NCBI GenBank assembly: GCA_913064925.1
Contig: CAJYBN010000154.1
Location: 1 to 6,822 of the forward strand
Length of the DNA stretch: 6,822 bases
Source: an uncultured Peptococcaceae bacterium
GTDB lineage: Bacteria > Bacillota > Desulfotomaculia > Desulfotomaculales > Desulfallaceae
Reading direction: 5' to 3'
This document shows, piece by piece, positions 6,124 through 6,822 of this stretch; within the stretch, counting starts at the first letter, position 1; the number at the start of each line of letters is the position of its first letter. The notes under the pieces were generated by a model, which worked only from the letters and a program-made list of their open reading frames with translations, searched no databases and was not told the origin of the DNA. Both the position numbers and the translations under genes were made by a program.

Positions 6124-6155
6124 AACCGGATAATAGTCCGGTTTTTATTTTTTTA
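6124..6155 (+). terminator. Intrinsic terminator of the gntR transcript
   Basis: AACCGGA (6124-6130) and TCCGGTT (6137-6143) form a perfect 7-bp stem with a 6-nt loop. A T-rich run with a single A (6142-6154) follows. It lies 24 nt after the gntR stop and should separate gntR from the downstream flavin oxidoreductase gene. Confidence 0.88.
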
Positions 6156-6256
6156 ACAACCCGATAATTTACACGAATTTACGCGCTGCCGGCCTTAATT
6201 TTTTTTAACCCTTCAGGAAACAATAAACAATATAAGCCAATGAGGGGGTTATATTT

Positions 6257-6822
6257 GTGACTGAATTAAAACACATATTTCAGCCGATAAAAATCGGCCG
6301 TATAGAAGTTAAAAACCGGCTGGTCATGCCGCCCATGTGTACCAGGCTGGCCACCGTAAACGGCGAAGTCACCGACTCTTTAATCGCTTATTACGTGGAA
6401 AGGGCCCGGGGCGGAGCCGGATTGATAATAGTGGAGTACTGCTACATAGATGAAAAAGAAAGCAAGGCTGCTGCATGCCAGCTGGGAGTACAGAGCGATC
6501 ATCATATAACCGGCCTGCACGAACTAGCAGCGGCCATCAAAAGCTATGGCGCCCGGGCCATGCTGCAGATAGCCCACGGCGGAAGGCAAACAGATCCGGG
6601 CAAAATTGGCGGGAGGAGGCCGGTGGGCCCTTCAGAAATTCCCGACCCCATGCTGAGTGATATGATGGGGCAGCCCAATTATGTACGTGCCCTCAGCACA
6701 GATGAGGTAGAGGAGATAATCAACTCTTTTGTAGAGGCGGCCCGGAGGGTCAGGGACGCCGGTTTTGACGGCGTGGAAATCCATGGAGCACACGGCTACC
6801 TGCTATCGCAATTTCTCTCGCC
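6257..6822 (+). CDS. Old Yellow Enzyme / 2,4-dienoyl-CoA reductase-like FMN oxidoreductase, 3' end beyond window
   Basis: 188 codons are visible from a GTG at 6257, with no stop before the right edge. This is the N-terminal half of the FMN-binding TIM barrel of the Old Yellow Enzyme family, which reduces activated C=C bonds of enones or enoyl-CoAs with NAD(P)H. Signatures are IFQPIKIGRIEVKNRLVMPPM (7-27) with Cys28 directly after, YYVERARGGAGLIIVE (45-60), MLQIAHGGRQ (102-111) and GFDGVEIHGAHGYLLSQFLS (169-188), whose His176 and His179 match the conserved substrate-binding pair. GAGGGGG lies 8-9 nt upstream of the GTG. Whether it is a short single-domain enzyme or a long dienoyl-CoA-reductase type with FeS and FAD domains depends on sequence past the edge. 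A link to the TRAP operon is possible but unproven, since a terminator separates it from gntR. Confidence 0.92.
   Translation, partial: MTELKHIFQPIKIGRIEVKNRLVMPPMCTRLATVNGEVTDSLIAYYVERARGGAGLIIVEYCYIDEKESKAAACQLGVQSDHHITGLHELAAAIKSYGARAMLQIAHGGRQTDPGKIGGRRPVGPSEIPDPMLSDMMGQPNYVRALSTDEVEEIINSFVEAARRVRDAGFDGVEIHGAHGYLLSQFLS

Noticed and set aside
6204..6236. Promoter for the OYE-like gene (TATAAG at 6231-6236)
   Set aside because: No acceptable -35 at 16-18 nt, and transcription would begin on top of the ribosome binding site.
1..6822. CRISPR array, tRNA, rRNA or insertion sequence
   Set aside because: No regularly spaced repeats, cloverleaf, rRNA segments, transposase frames or terminal inverted repeats with target duplications were seen.

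Overview
The window looks like chromosomal DNA from a Gram-positive anaerobe of the Clostridia, perhaps a Peptococcaceae (Desulfotomaculum/Pelotomaculum-like) lineage. This is an inference from four things: strong AGGAGG-type ribosome binding sites, frequent TTG/GTG starts, a solute-binding protein made as a lipoprotein, and balanced-GC genes separated by AT-rich spacers. Nothing seen fixes the species.

Layout: positions 1-4925 read leftwards (minus strand) as one apparent operon. In transcription order it holds a DUF4392 / D-glutamate-cyclase-like protein (3882-4925), then a complete TRAP transporter: periplasmic-type binding lipoprotein DctP (2737-3795), small membrane subunit DctQ (2096-2653) and large membrane subunit DctM (825-2099, overlapping dctQ by 4 nt). 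After these come a probable 29-residue single-span membrane peptide (716-805) and an AtuA-like/DUF1446 protein cut by the left edge (1-651). No intrinsic terminator is seen between these genes. A strong hairpin without a U-tract lies between dctP and dctQ.

A 353-nt divergent control region (4926-5278) separates the operon from a GntR-family regulator with a UTRA ligand domain (5279-6100, plus strand), which ends in a clear intrinsic terminator (6124-6155). After that, the start of an Old Yellow Enzyme / 2,4-dienoyl-CoA-reductase-like flavin oxidoreductase (6257 onward, plus strand) is cut by the right edge.

Working model (inference): the TRAP system imports a carboxylate-type compound driven by an ion gradient, the DUF4392 and AtuA-like proteins act on it, and the GntR/UTRA protein senses it or a product. 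The substrate cannot be read from the sequence. GTTATA-containing dyads occur upstream of the operon, at the gntR promoter and just before the AtuA-like gene, and are candidate operators. The least explained elements are the two 29-codon small ORFs (716-805 and 4972-5061).
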